NCBI RefSeq assembly: GCF_901905185.1
Contig: NZ_CABFMQ020000153.1
Location: 1-64,000, forward strand
Reading direction: 5' to 3'
Length of the DNA stretch: 64,000 nt
Origin: Methylocella tundrae
Lineage (GTDB): Bacteria > Pseudomonadota > Alphaproteobacteria > Rhizobiales > Beijerinckiaceae
Shown here: piece after piece, positions 19,244 through 29,187 of the stretch
How the letters are laid out: each line of letters opens with the position of its first letter
Numbering within the stretch: the first letter of the stretch is position 1
Program-made: the position numbers and the translations under genes
Notes under the pieces: generated by a model
What the model was told of the DNA's origin: nothing
Seen by the model: only the letters and a program-made list of their open reading frames with translations
The model's database searches: none

Positions 19244-20515
19244 TTATGAGTTGGCCTCGGCGAACAGGCGGTGGGCGATGTAGGTGCAAATGGCCGCAAT
19301 AAACATTTCAGAGACAAGCATGGCGGCGCAGATGCCGTTGACTTGCCAGATTATGCCGAAAAGCCAGCCAAGAGCGACGGAGAGAATTCCCGATAGAAGA
19401 AACCAGCCGGCCAGTCCGATATGCTGATTCGTGGCGAGCAGCAAGATTCGCGGCACGTGCCAGACGCCGCCGACCGCGGCGTAAACCAGCAGCCACATCA
19501 TCATGCTCGGGATGAACTCGATGCGGCCATGCGTCCAGATCCGCAAGAGAAAAGGCGACATGAAATAGAGCACGAGGCTCAATACAATCGACTGGACGGC
19601 GCCCAGCCGGGTGGAATGGCGATAAAGCGAGCGCACCCCCTTCATTCCCGCCTCTCCGAACAATCGGGAAAACTCCGGCTGGACGGCGTGACTGAACATC
19701 CCGGTCACCTGGACAGCGAGCCGGGCGATGGTGCGGTACGTGTTGAACACGGCCACGGCCGTTGTGCCGGCGAGGGCGGCGACGAGCAGTGTAACGCCCT
19801 GAAAACTCAGGCCTGACGCCAAAGGAAATGCCATGAGGGATACCGCCGGCCGAATCATGCTCAAAAGTTCAGCCTTGCTTGCGTGCTGGAATCCCAGGCG
19901 GAATTTGTGGTCGCCCTGCTGCGATAAATAGACTCCCGCCGCGGTTCCGGCGGCTCGCGCGACGAGACCGCAAATCGCCACTCCGGCGAGGGTGCGAAAA
20001 AGCATCAGGCCGGCCATGTAGCCGCCCCACTCGGCAAGGCGGACCGTCTGACCCAGCATTGTGCCGGCGGCGTAGCGGCCTGTCGCCTTGAACACCGCCT
20101 CCTGCAATCCGCCGTACAAAGCGAATAGGACAGCGCACATCAACGCCGCCAAAGCGATCCTCTTGTCGGTCGTCATGCTGTCTGGCAGCGGCAGGAATAG
20201 AGCCGCCGGGATTATGATCGCCGCCAGCGAGCAGCACATGACTGTCATGAAAAGCTGCGCAGTCTGATAGATGCGATTGGCCTCCGCCACATCCGAGCGG
20301 CCGACGGCCATCGTCATCTTGTTGCCGGCGGCGCCAACCATTCCGACGTCCGCCATCCCCACATAGGCCGGCAAGGCGGATAGAACCAACCAGGAGCCAT
20401 AGGTCGCAGCGTCCCAGTATAGAAGGAATAAAGGCAGCGAAAAAATCTGTATTACGATCGTGATAACCTGACTAAACGCGTTGGCGCCGAGGCCCAGAAT
20501 TATCCTTCGAAGCAT
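19244..20515 (-). CDS. polysaccharide flippase (MATE/Wzx-type membrane protein)
   Basis: This 423-residue protein has about twelve hydrophobic helices (first one ANAFSQVITIVIQIFSLPLF), with the architecture of the polysaccharide transporter branch of the MOP superfamily. Such proteins flip undecaprenyl-linked oligosaccharides across the inner membrane. The glycosyltransferase begins 13 bases after its stop, so the two form a small surface-glycan operon. The AT-rich sequence upstream of 20515 presumably carries the promoter. No polymerase or ligase gene is nearby, so the pathway must be completed elsewhere. Confidence 0.85.
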   Translation of the reverse strand: MLRRIILGLGANAFSQVITIVIQIFSLPLFLLYWDAATYGSWLVLSALPAYVGMADVGMVGAAGNKMTMAVGRSDVAEANRIYQTAQLFMTVMCCSLAAIIIPAALFLPLPDSMTTDKRIALAALMCAVLFALYGGLQEAVFKATGRYAAGTMLGQTVRLAEWGGYMAGLMLFRTLAGVAICGLVARAAGTAAGVYLSQQGDHKFRLGFQHASKAELLSMIRPAVSLMAFPLASGLSFQGVTLLVAALAGTTAVAVFNTYRTIARLAVQVTGMFSHAVQPEFSRLFGEAGMKGVRSLYRHSTRLGAVQSIVLSLVLYFMSPFLLRIWTHGRIEFIPSMMMWLLVYAAVGGVWHVPRILLLATNQHIGLAGWFLLSGILSVALGWLFGIIWQVNGICAAMLVSEMFIAAICTYIAHRLFAEANS

Positions 20516-20842
20516 GTTGCCGACTGTCCATAAGTCATTAATATTATAAACTAACAGTTTTTAGCCTGCAACCCTGCCGAAGTCAAGTTGAACGATTCGC
20601 CAGATTGTCCTGATGTTCAGCCTGAGAATATTTAGTTTACTTTTTCGGCGAACCGCCTCTTTTTCTGGCCGACGCTGCATTCAAAGGAAAATCACGCGCG
20701 AGCAAGGCTTTTGCAGTCCCGATCGGCCACGCTATAAATCCGTCCCGCGCAAGGAAGACAAAGGCGAAGACGGCCACGCCTCTGTTTTCTTCAGGGTCGC
20801 CAACCCCGAATGAATGTGCTGGCGCGCGGTCCAGAGGACAAA
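20516..20842. other. AT-rich intergenic region between divergent genes
   Basis: This 327-base spacer separates the flippase and the channel-like gene. It is visibly AT-richer than the flanks (20530-20570 and 20620-20650) and should hold both promoters. A 66-codon open frame (20613-20813) has no protein-like features. Confidence 0.4.
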
Positions 20843-21370
20843 ATGAACGATCATGACGCTTTAGCCTGGAACGGAAACTGGGCCTGGGGCCTTCCCTTGA
20901 TTGCCCTCAACGTCATTTTTCACGTGATAGGCCTTGGCTTCATCAACGCGAATGTGCTCCGGGCGCTAGGCGGCTTCAAAGACCGGCGTCACTTTCTGTT
21001 GAAGTTTGCCATCGTCATGGGCGTCACCACGCTTTCGGCGACCCTTCTGCACGGGACCGAGGCCGCCATATGGGCCGGTGCGTACTGGGGGCTCGGCGCG
21101 CTTCCCGATACGAAAGCAGCCATGTTGTATTCTCTCAGCGCGATGACGACCTATGGCCACGAAAATCTTTTTCTCGCGGAGCATTGGCGCCTGATGGGCG
21201 CCCTTGAGGCGCTGAACGGGATGATCCTCTTTGGACTGACCACGGCGTTTCTCTATGGCATGATTCAACGGGTGTGGCCGATCGATGAGAGAGAATGGCC
21301 CGGGCCGCGAATGTCCTGGCCCAAACGAGCGCGAATGCCCTGGCCGAAACGAAGGAAGGCGCTGGACTGA
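20843..21370 (+). CDS. K+-channel-like small membrane protein
   Basis: The second ATG (20843), with GAGG upstream, gives 175 residues; an alternative ATG lies at 20810. There are three to four hydrophobic segments. The pore-loop region LYSLSAMTTYGHENLFL followed by WRLMGALEALNGMILFGLTTAFLY has the arrangement of bacterial two-transmembrane ion channels, but the selectivity filter reads TTYGH rather than TVGYG. The C-terminus carries a tandem basic repeat (MSWPKRAR, MPWPKRRK) likely to lie in the cytoplasm. Homologous proteins in rhizobia are annotated as ion or potassium channel family. Conductance is unproven. Confidence 0.65.
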   Translation: MNDHDALAWNGNWAWGLPLIALNVIFHVIGLGFINANVLRALGGFKDRRHFLLKFAIVMGVTTLSATLLHGTEAAIWAGAYWGLGALPDTKAAMLYSLSAMTTYGHENLFLAEHWRLMGALEALNGMILFGLTTAFLYGMIQRVWPIDEREWPGPRMSWPKRARMPWPKRRKALD

Positions 21371-21411
21371 CATCGCCTTCGCTTTGCTGGCGTGGCTTCA
21401 TTGATTTCCGT

Positions 21412-22089
21412 TTATCCCGCGGCGTCCAGATCATTCCCGAAGCCGCGGGCGGGCGCGGTCAGTGCGGCGAGGACGGCGAGCAGAGCCGTCATGCAGGCGA
21501 GATTTGCGAGAAGGCTTGAGCGGTGAAGCGCATAGGCGCCGCCGGCCGCGCCAGCAACGAAGGCGAGCCATGCCGCGAGGAACGCCAGCCATTCCGCGGC
21601 GGGGGCCTTGCCGGTGAGCGCCCGCGCAAGCGACTGACCCGCGCCGAACAGGGAGCCGGTGATAAAACTCTTTCCGACGTCGGCGCGCCCGACCAGCTGG
21701 CGCAGCGTATTCTGCATGCCCATCGCAACCGAGATTGGAAGCAGCGCGAAAAAACCGGGGCGCATCATCGTCAAGCCGATGGCGGCGCCAAGCAGCGCGC
21801 ATTCCATCATCAGCACGACCGGCAGCCGAAGCCGTCCGGAGGCGTCGGCGAGCAGCGTTCCGAAAAATGCGCCAAGAAAAAAAGACGCGATCACGCTGGC
21901 TCCGCGCAGAATCGAGGGACCATCAAAAGCGGCGGCGGCGACGCCAAGCTGCGTCGTGTTCCCGCTCATGAAGGACAGATAGAACTGACCAACCTCGATG
22001 AAGCCGACGGCGTCGAGCCATCCCGCCACCAGGGCGAAGACGAGTCCCAGCCAAAGTTTTGTCGCGGTTGATCGCGATGCTTCGGACAT
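21412..22089 (-). CDS. DUF1275 (YoaK-family) membrane protein
   Basis: GAGGGAG immediately upstream supports ATG 22089, giving 225 residues. Six hydrophobic helices are visible. The family signature is near the N-terminus (GWLDAVGFIEVGQFYLSFMSGNTTQLG) and again at MGMQNTLRQLVGRADVGKSFITG. Members are inner-membrane proteins of unknown transport function. It follows allophanate hydrolase on the same strand after about 165 bases and could be the distal gene of the guanidine operon or independent. Confidence 0.85.
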   Translation of the reverse strand: MSEASRSTATKLWLGLVFALVAGWLDAVGFIEVGQFYLSFMSGNTTQLGVAAAAFDGPSILRGASVIASFFLGAFFGTLLADASGRLRLPVVLMMECALLGAAIGLTMMRPGFFALLPISVAMGMQNTLRQLVGRADVGKSFITGSLFGAGQSLARALTGKAPAAEWLAFLAAWLAFVAGAAGGAYALHRSSLLANLACMTALLAVLAALTAPARGFGNDLDAAG

Positions 22090-22253
22090 CTCCCTCGATT
22101 GGCCTTGCGCTGTCACGCGTTTGCAGTCCTGAAAAGGCGCGGCTTCGAACCGCGCCACGGAACGCCTATGCGACACGACGCAAATCGAGAAAACAACGGA
22201 ACCTTTGCGACGGCAAGTACGGTTTCGCGTGACGGTCGCCGCAACGTGGCGTC

Positions 22254-24074
22254 TTAGTCGGACGCCGCCGCATGTTCCGCCAGATAGGGCCGCCAGCCGC
22301 CCAGAGCGGTAATGTCTTCGCCGCCATCAAGCGCGAAAACCTCGCATAAAAATCCCGGGACCACGGCGCCGCTCGCGAGCCTTACCTTGCCGATCCCCAT
22401 TGGCGCCGGAACGCCCGCGACAAAGCGGCCGAAGTCGCGCTCGGAGAGCGACCACAGCTCCACCTCGATACCCGGCCCCTCAAAGCCCGGCGCATGAACG
22501 AGGCCGGGCTTTGGCGGCATTGTCCCTTTGAGCGCGACCAGCCGATAGGATGGCGCGGTCCTCGTCGCTTCCACGAAAATCGCGCCGAGATCCGTCAGTT
22601 CGCGATTGAGGGGCAGGCCGGAAAGATGCGCGCCCGCGACGGCGAGGAGGATGCGCCCGCGGGAGGCGGGCTCCACAACCGAGACCGGCGGCTCGGCGGC
22701 GGCGCCGACAGCCTTGCCAACGCCTTCGCCGAGAGATCGATGCAGCCCGTCGGCGATCACGGCCAGATCGAAATCGGAAAAAGCCGGGCCGATCAGTGTG
22801 ACGCCGAAGGGCAGGCAGCTCGTGGCGCGAAATCCCGCGGGCACTGCGATCGCGGCGTAATCGAGCAGATTGACGAAATGGGTGTAAACGCCAAGCCGGC
22901 TATTCGCGCCGATCGGATCTTCGGCAATCTGATCGACCGAGAAAATGGTGGGCGCCGTCGGCAGCAGCATGACGTCGAAGCGCTCCCATTCCCGCTCTGC
23001 CGCGCGCGCGATGGCGCGCAACCGATATTCGCCGTTGAACGCATCCGCCGCGGAAAGATTTGACGCCTTGCCGATGATCTGACGCACCTGCGGATCCATC
23101 TCCTGCGCGTGCGTCCTGAAGAAATCCTCGATCGCGGCGAAACGCTCGGCGACGAAGGCGCCGTCATAAAGGAGCGCAGCCGCCTGCTGGAAAGGCGCAT
23201 AATCAATTTCGACCGGGCGCCCGCCACGAGCCGTCAGTCGATCAATGGCGCCCGCATAGAGCGCCGCGGCCTCTTCATCGCCGAAAAACTCCCTGTCGTC
23301 CGGCCGTAAAACTCCGAAGCGGAAACGCTTCGTCGGAAGGCTCACTCTTTCGCCCTCGCGCGAATAAGGGTCTTGCGCGTCAAAACCCTGCGCAATTTCC
23401 GCGATGATTTTTGCGTCGGCGCAGCTGCTTGCGAAAATGCTGACGCAATCTTGCGAGCGAACGGCCGGCAATACGCCAGCGGCGCTGATGAGGCCCTTGG
23501 TCGGCTTCCATCCGACGACATTATTGAAGGCCGCGGGCACGCGCCCTGAGCCCGCCGTATCAGTGCCGAGCGAGAAAGCCACGAGCCCGGCGGCGACAGC
23601 CACCGCCGAACCCGAGCTCGACCCACCCGATATGAAGCGATGATCAAAGACGCAACGCGGCGCGCCATAGGGCGAGCGCGTCCCGTTGAGACCCGTCGCG
23701 AACTGATCGAGATTGGTCTTGCCGATCAATATGGCGCCCGCCGCCAGCAACGCGTCGATGGCGCTCGCGCTTTTCTCCGGCGTATGGGCGAAGGCGGGAC
23801 AAGCGGCCGTCGTCGGCATTCCCCGAACGTCCATATTGTCCTTCACCGCGAAGGGAACGCCATAGAGCGGCAAATGCGCCATCAGCGTGCTGTCCTGCTG
23901 CAGCTTTCCCGCCCGGGCGAGGATCTCGCTTTCCTCGACGCGACTGATCCACACCGCCGGGTCATCATAGACGTCAATCCGCTTCAGCACTTCGAGCATG
24001 ACATCCCGTGGGGTGAATTTCTCCTGGCGATAGCCATCGCGCAGAACCTCAATTTGCAGCATCTCGGGAATCAT
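22254..24074 (-). CDS. atzF: allophanate hydrolase
   Basis: It hydrolyses allophanate to two ammonia and two CO2, the last step of the urea/guanidine carboxylase pathway, in the cytoplasm. The 606-residue product has an N-terminal amidase-signature domain with catalytic K78 (AVKDN), the Ser-rich GGSSSGS at 150-156 and nucleophile S176 in TDTAGSGRVP. A C-terminal domain from about 460 (AVAGAHLSGLPLNREL) matches full-length AtzF-type enzymes. It overlaps the carboxylase gene by four bases (ATGA), so production is coupled to that enzyme. Confidence 0.95.
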   Translation of the reverse strand: MIPEMLQIEVLRDGYRQEKFTPRDVMLEVLKRIDVYDDPAVWISRVEESEILARAGKLQQDSTLMAHLPLYGVPFAVKDNMDVRGMPTTAACPAFAHTPEKSASAIDALLAAGAILIGKTNLDQFATGLNGTRSPYGAPRCVFDHRFISGGSSSGSAVAVAAGLVAFSLGTDTAGSGRVPAAFNNVVGWKPTKGLISAAGVLPAVRSQDCVSIFASSCADAKIIAEIAQGFDAQDPYSREGERVSLPTKRFRFGVLRPDDREFFGDEEAAALYAGAIDRLTARGGRPVEIDYAPFQQAAALLYDGAFVAERFAAIEDFFRTHAQEMDPQVRQIIGKASNLSAADAFNGEYRLRAIARAAEREWERFDVMLLPTAPTIFSVDQIAEDPIGANSRLGVYTHFVNLLDYAAIAVPAGFRATSCLPFGVTLIGPAFSDFDLAVIADGLHRSLGEGVGKAVGAAAEPPVSVVEPASRGRILLAVAGAHLSGLPLNRELTDLGAIFVEATRTAPSYRLVALKGTMPPKPGLVHAPGFEGPGIEVELWSLSERDFGRFVAGVPAPMGIGKVRLASGAVVPGFLCEVFALDGGEDITALGGWRPYLAEHAAASD

Positions 24075-27000
24075 GACGCGTCCTCGATTTCGATCACGGC
24101 CAGACGTTGGCCATTTTGTACCGGACGTCCGGCCTGACAGGAGATTTCGACGAGGCGGCCGCCCGCCGGCGCCGCAACCGCGATCTCCATCTTCATGGAT
24201 TCGAGAATGACCAGTGTCTGGCCGGCGACAACGCGCTCGCCCGCGGCCGCCTCGATCTTCCAGACATTGCCCGGCATCGGCGCCTCAATCGCGATCGCGC
24301 CATCGGGTAGAATGATCTCCGTCAGATCATCTGCAGACTGATCCTCGACGAAAAGATTGAGGCCCTGCTCCTCCCAGCGCCTGCGCTCCGCCTCGAATGC
24401 CGCGCGCTGGCGCGTCTGAGCCGCTTCAATCTCCTTGGCGTTATCGCGCAGAAACGCTTTATATTGCTTCAGACTGAATGTCGTGGGCTCGATCTTCAGC
24501 GGGTAGCGTCCGTGCAAAAACGCCTCACGCGCGTCGGTCAGCTCCTCGTGGCTCACGGGATAGAATCGGATCTGATCGAAGAAGCGCAAAAGCCACGGTT
24601 TTCCGGGCTCGAAAGCGTCGGTCGCGCGCCAGCTGTTCCACATCTGGATGGTGCGGCCGACGAGCTGATAGCCGCCCGGGCCTTCCATACCGTAAACACA
24701 AAGATAGGCGCCGCCGATGCCGACGGCGTTCTCAGGGGTCCATGTGCGTGCGGGATTATATTTCGTGGTGACCAGCCGATGACGCGGATCAATCGGCGTC
24801 GCCACCGGCGCGCCGAGATAGACGTCGCCAAGCCCCATGACGAGATAGCTCGCGTCGAAGAGAATATGACGGACGTCCTCAATGCTTTCGAGACCGTTGA
24901 TGCGGCGGATGAATTCTATATTCGACGGACACCACGGCGCATCGGGACGCACAAGCTCCTGATATTTGCGCATGGCAAGCTCCGCCTGCTCATCGTTCCA
25001 TGACAGAGGCAGATGCACGATGCGGCTTTCGATCTCGACCTCATCGACCGGCGGCAGATTTGCTTCAAGCTTCATCACCTCATTGAGCAGACGCCGAAGC
25101 GGCAGCGCCGCGTCGTCGTAATGGATCTGCAGCGACCTTATGCCCGGCGTCAGATCAATGACGCCGGGAAGAGCCGCCTCGATCAATGCCTGATGCAGCA
25201 GGTGAACCCGCATCCGAAGGCCGAGATCGAGCACGATGGGGCCAAATTCGACGAGCAGATAGCTATCCCCCGCCCGCCGGTAGCAAACCGCCGCGTCGCC
25301 CTCGCCATGCCGATGCAAAATCGGATCGCCGCGCTCGCGGACAAGCGCGCCGCTCGCTGACCGGACAGGCGCCGGACGAAAACGGATTGTATCGCCCGGC
25401 CGCAACTGGCCGACCTTCCAGAGATCGCTCTTGATGATGACGACAGGACAGACGAAGCCGCCAAGGCTCGGCCCATCGGGCCCCAGAATGATCGGCATGT
25501 CGCCGGTGAAATCGACGGCGCCGATCGCATAGGCGTTGTCGTGGATGTTGGACGGATGCAGTCCCGCCTCGCCGCCGTCGGCCCGCGCCCAGCGCGGCTT
25601 GGGGCCGATCAGGCGCACGCCCGTTCGCGCGCTGTTATAGTGGACCTCATAGTCGGTCGCAAAGAGTTCGGCGATGTCATCTTCCTTGAAGAAATCCGGC
25701 GCGCCATGCGGGCCATAGAGGACGTCAATCATCCAATGATGCGTTAGTTCAAACGGCTCCACGTCTGCCTTCTGCGGCGGCGACGCGGCTCCTGTTTCGG
25801 CGACGCGCAAAACGTCGCCCGTGCGCAAGGCGCACGCCGCGTGGCCGCCGAATTTGCCGAGCGCGAAGGTCGCCTTGGAACCGAGATAGAGAGGCGCGTC
25901 GATGCCGTTGCGAATGGCGAGATAAGTTCTGTTGCCGGGACCATTGACGACGCCGAGCGTCAGCACCTGACCCCGGCGAACCTCGATCGGCTCGTCATAG
26001 GGCGCGGGCTCGCCGTCGAGCGTCGCGCTCATTCTGGCGCCGGTCAGCGCGATGATCGTATTGAGATTGAAACGAAGCGTTGGTCCCCGCAAGGTAAGCT
26101 CGAGACCGGCGGCGCCCTCAAGGTTGCCGACGATCCTGTTGGCGAGCCGAAAATGATGATCGTCCATCGGCCCGCTCGGCGGAACCCCAACGTTCCAATA
26201 GCCAAGACGTCCCGGCCAGTCCTGAACGCTGGATAGCGTTCCGCCGGAAAGGACGTCGATCGTGCGCGGTACGAAAGTGAATTCGCTGAGCGTCTTCGTG
26301 ATCATCTCGCCCGCGCGGAAAGGCTCAAGATCGAGAACCGCCGCGAGATAAGTGAGATTGCTTTCAAGCCCAGAAATATCGCTCGCCCTTAGCGCGCGCG
26401 ACAGATTTTCGATGGCGGCCTCGCGCGTCGCGCCATAAGCGATCACCTTGGCGAGCAACGGATCGTAATAAGGCGAGACCTCGACGCCGGTCTCGATCCA
26501 GCCGTCGACCCGCACGCCTTCGGCGAATTTGACCCGCGTCAACAGTCCCGTGCTCGGCCGAAAATCCTTTGACGGATCTTCCGCGTAGACGCGCGCCTCG
26601 ATCGCCGCCCCTTTCGAGACGAGGCTTGCCTGCGATGGCAGTGTGAAATCACCCGCCGCCTGCTTGACCATCCATTCGACGAGATCGACGCCGAAAATCG
26701 CCTCAGTCACGCAATGCTCGACCTGCAACCGCGTGTTGACTTCGAGAAAGTAGAATTTCTGCTGATCGGCGTCATATACGAATTCGACCGTGCCGGCGGA
26801 TTCATAGGCGACAGCTTTCCCAAGCGAAATCGCCGCCGCGCGCAGCGCAGCGCGATTCTCATCGCTAAGTCCTGGCGCCGGCGTTTCCTCGATGACCTTC
26901 TGGTTGCGCCGCTGCAGCGAGCAATCGCGCTCGCCAAGCGCCACCACGCCGCCTTTGCCGTCGCCAAAGATCTGCACCTCGACGTGACGCGCGCGCGCCA

Positions 27001-27604
27001 CGAATTTTTCGAGATAGACGCGATTGTCGCCGAAATTATTAGCGCCAAGCCGGCGCACGCTCTCGAAGCGCGCGGCAAGCTCCTCATCGCCATAGCAGAG
27101 CTGCATGCCGATGCCGCCGCCCCCGGCCGTGCTCTTCAGCATGACCGGATAACCGATGCGCCGCGCCTCACTGAGCGCTTCATCGAGCGTATCGAGAAGA
27201 TCGCTGCCGGGCAGCAGCGGCGCCTTGGCGCGCGCGGCGAGTTCGCGCGCCCTATGCTTCAGGCCGAAGGAGCGCATATGCTCCGGCCGCGGACCGATGA
27301 ATGTGATCCCCTCAGTTGCGAGCCGTTCGGCGAAACCTGGATTTTCGCTCAAGAATCCGTAGCCCGGATGGACGGCCTCCGCGCCCGTCGCCTTGCATGC
27401 CGCGATCACCGCCTCGACGTTGAGATAGCTTTGCGCCGCGGGCGCAGGGCCAAGGCGGACCTGTTCGTCGGCTGCAAGCACCGTCGGCGAAAAGCGATCA
27501 GCGTCGGAATAGACGGCGACGGAGCGAACGCCGAGCTTACGCAAGGTTCGGATCACGCGCCCGGCGATTTCGCCTCTGTTGGCGATGAGAACTTTTTTGA
27601 ACAT
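24071..27604 (-). CDS. biotin-dependent guanidine carboxylase (urea carboxylase family)
   Basis: This 1177-residue single-chain enzyme has a biotin carboxylase domain (1 to about 450; KVLIANRGEIAGRVIRTL at the start), a KipI/KipA-like carboxyltransferase (about 460-1060) and a C-terminal biotinyl domain with K1138 in ESMKMEI. By family it would be called urea carboxylase. The guanidine-I riboswitch, the two DUF1989 genes and AtzF in the same operon show the guanidine branch, in which guanidine is carboxylated and then deiminated to allophanate. In the carboxyltransferase domain the segment AVDFTGD has Asp (D698) where I recall urea-specific enzymes having Asn; this needs an alignment. Confidence 0.9.
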   Translation of the reverse strand: MFKKVLIANRGEIAGRVIRTLRKLGVRSVAVYSDADRFSPTVLAADEQVRLGPAPAAQSYLNVEAVIAACKATGAEAVHPGYGFLSENPGFAERLATEGITFIGPRPEHMRSFGLKHRARELAARAKAPLLPGSDLLDTLDEALSEARRIGYPVMLKSTAGGGGIGMQLCYGDEELAARFESVRRLGANNFGDNRVYLEKFVARARHVEVQIFGDGKGGVVALGERDCSLQRRNQKVIEETPAPGLSDENRAALRAAAISLGKAVAYESAGTVEFVYDADQQKFYFLEVNTRLQVEHCVTEAIFGVDLVEWMVKQAAGDFTLPSQASLVSKGAAIEARVYAEDPSKDFRPSTGLLTRVKFAEGVRVDGWIETGVEVSPYYDPLLAKVIAYGATREAAIENLSRALRASDISGLESNLTYLAAVLDLEPFRAGEMITKTLSEFTFVPRTIDVLSGGTLSSVQDWPGRLGYWNVGVPPSGPMDDHHFRLANRIVGNLEGAAGLELTLRGPTLRFNLNTIIALTGARMSATLDGEPAPYDEPIEVRRGQVLTLGVVNGPGNRTYLAIRNGIDAPLYLGSKATFALGKFGGHAACALRTGDVLRVAETGAASPPQKADVEPFELTHHWMIDVLYGPHGAPDFFKEDDIAELFATDYEVHYNSARTGVRLIGPKPRWARADGGEAGLHPSNIHDNAYAIGAVDFTGDMPIILGPDGPSLGGFVCPVVIIKSDLWKVGQLRPGDTIRFRPAPVRSASGALVRERGDPILHRHGEGDAAVCYRRAGDSYLLVEFGPIVLDLGLRMRVHLLHQALIEAALPGVIDLTPGIRSLQIHYDDAALPLRRLLNEVMKLEANLPPVDEVEIESRIVHLPLSWNDEQAELAMRKYQELVRPDAPWCPSNIEFIRRINGLESIEDVRHILFDASYLVMGLGDVYLGAPVATPIDPRHRLVTTKYNPARTWTPENAVGIGGAYLCVYGMEGPGGYQLVGRTIQMWNSWRATDAFEPGKPWLLRFFDQIRFYPVSHEELTDAREAFLHGRYPLKIEPTTFSLKQYKAFLRDNAKEIEAAQTRQRAAFEAERRRWEEQGLNLFVEDQSADDLTEIILPDGAIAIEAPMPGNVWKIEAAAGERVVAGQTLVILESMKMEIAVAAPAGGRLVEISCQAGRPVQNGQRLAVIEIEDAS

Positions 27605-27608
27605 CGCC

Positions 27609-28259
27609 CTATTTCCCCTCGCCGCCTCGATCGAAAATCAACACGCGGATCGGCGTCGGGTTGAAGCCATTGCAGGGGTTGTTGACCTGCGGGCAGTTGG
27701 ATATGAGGCACAGCACATCCATTTCCGCCGTAAGATCAATAAAGCCGCCGGGCGCCGAGACGCCGTCGACGATCGCCAGTTCGCCACTAGGCTCGATCGG
27801 CACATTCATGAAGAAATTGATGTTGCTGACGAGATCGCGCTTGCCCATGCCATATTTGCCGATTTCGAGCGTGAAGTTCTCGCGGCAGGCATGCATATAT
27901 TTTGTGTGGTGGCCGAATCGAACCGTGTTGCTTTCGCAGCTACAGGCGCCGGCTGACGTGTCATGCAGCCCGCAGCTGTCCGCGACGACGCGCAACATGA
28001 CATTGCCTTCGTTCGATATCAATTTCGAGCCGAGCCCTATATAGGCGAATTTCTGTTCGCGCAGCGTATCCTGCGCGCTGTAGCGCTCCTCGAAATTGTC
28101 GGCGCGGTAGAACAGCGCGTCGACGGCCTGCCGCCCCTCAAGATCAACGATGCGGATCGTCTCCCCCTTGCGCACAAAGCCGGACCAGGGCGCGCGCGCC
28201 GGCACGATGGCGTCGAAGATTGCGGTCGCCGGATCGACGGAAGTCGTTATAGCTGACAT
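27609..28259 (-). CDS. DUF1989 protein, carboxyguanidine deiminase subunit (urea-carboxylase-associated protein 2)
   Basis: GGAGAGGAG upstream supports ATG 28259, giving 216 residues. It belongs to DUF1989, once called urea-carboxylase-associated. Together with its paralogue upstream it corresponds to the CgdA/CgdB pair reported to deiminate carboxyguanidine to allophanate. Visible features are several Cys (SAGACSCESN, HACREN, LISNCPQVNNPCNG) and conserved His residues that could bind metal. It ends four bases before the carboxylase start. I cannot decide which of the two is CgdA and which CgdB. Confidence 0.88.
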   Translation of the reverse strand: MSAITTSVDPATAIFDAIVPARAPWSGFVRKGETIRIVDLEGRQAVDALFYRADNFEERYSAQDTLREQKFAYIGLGSKLISNEGNVMLRVVADSCGLHDTSAGACSCESNTVRFGHHTKYMHACRENFTLEIGKYGMGKRDLVSNINFFMNVPIEPSGELAIVDGVSAPGGFIDLTAEMDVLCLISNCPQVNNPCNGFNPTPIRVLIFDRGGEGK

Positions 28260-28282
28260 GCTTATACTCCTCTCCCGGCCAT

Positions 28283-29104
28283 TCACGCGCCAAACAGCGC
28301 ATCGGTGTTTTCAAAGCCGCGCCTTGCTTCTTCGCTGGCGCCGCGGCACAGATCGGTCTCGTCGGCAGGCATGGCGCGAAACACGGTGGCCTCAACCGAA
28401 CCCGGCGCATAGTCGGGGCGCGGATCGTAAGGATGCGGACAGTTGGACAAAGTGATGAGCAGGTTCATTTCCGCCCTGAGCTCCACGAAATCACCGGCCT
28501 TCCGCGAGCCTTCGCTCCACGCCAGAGCGCCCTCGGCGTCGGTGCGCACCGGCGCAAAGAAGGTGATGCACGGCATGATGTCGCGGCGCGTCAGGCCGAG
28601 CTTGGCGGCGGCGAGACAAAAATTATCGCGCGTGTTGCGTACAGGCGCCCCGCCATAACGTCGCTCATTGGTCGCTTTGGTGCTGCCGCCGACGAGTGCG
28701 TCATGACCGGCGCCGCTATCCTCCGTGATCGAGGCGAGCACGCGCCCCATGTCCGAGAACAGCACATCGCCCTTGCCGAGCAGCGCATTCCACTGGATCT
28801 TGACGGTGTCCCCCGCGTTATAGCGTTCGCTCACATCGTCGGCGTTCCAGATCAGCGTCGAGACGGAGGCGCGCCCGCTCGTGTTGACGATGCGCAACTT
28901 TTCGCCGCGATTGATCTTGCGCGACCAATACCATCCGTCCGGGATCGTTTCGCGCCACAGGATTTCATCGCGCGCAAGCGGGCGCGCGACAGATGGGGCC
29001 AGCTCACGAGGCGCCTGCGCGCGCAGTCTTTGCGCGGCGTTGCGCTTCAATTCGAGATAACGCTCCCGATGCTGCTCGGGCGTCGATGCATCTAACAGAC
29101 TCAT
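28283..29104 (-). CDS. DUF1989 protein, carboxyguanidine deiminase subunit (urea-carboxylase-associated protein 1)
   Basis: The ATG at 29104 (upstream AAGGA) yields 273 residues; the longer frame to 29254 would run into the ATPase gene. The protein is a paralogue of the next gene, with the matching blocks GEKLRIVNTSGRASVSTLIW, GGSTKATNERRYGG and LITLSNCPHPYDPR. An N-terminal helix of about 40 residues is extra. It is expected to form a heteromeric deiminase with the downstream DUF1989 protein, acting between guanidine carboxylase and allophanate hydrolase. Confidence 0.87.
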   Translation of the reverse strand: MSLLDASTPEQHRERYLELKRNAAQRLRAQAPRELAPSVARPLARDEILWRETIPDGWYWSRKINRGEKLRIVNTSGRASVSTLIWNADDVSERYNAGDTVKIQWNALLGKGDVLFSDMGRVLASITEDSGAGHDALVGGSTKATNERRYGGAPVRNTRDNFCLAAAKLGLTRRDIMPCITFFAPVRTDAEGALAWSEGSRKAGDFVELRAEMNLLITLSNCPHPYDPRPDYAPGSVEATVFRAMPADETDLCRGASEEARRGFENTDALFGA

Positions 29105-29187
29105 GACTTTGGTCCTTGCTGGCCAGCGCCAGGTCGTCCTGGCCCAATCCTCGTGTCGCGCCGGGTCGTCCCGGCGGGAAGAAAGAT

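Noticed and set aside
20916..20931. TTTTCACGTGATAG as a parS site
   Set aside because: Same partial match, about 21 kb beyond the real sites and inside a coding sequence.
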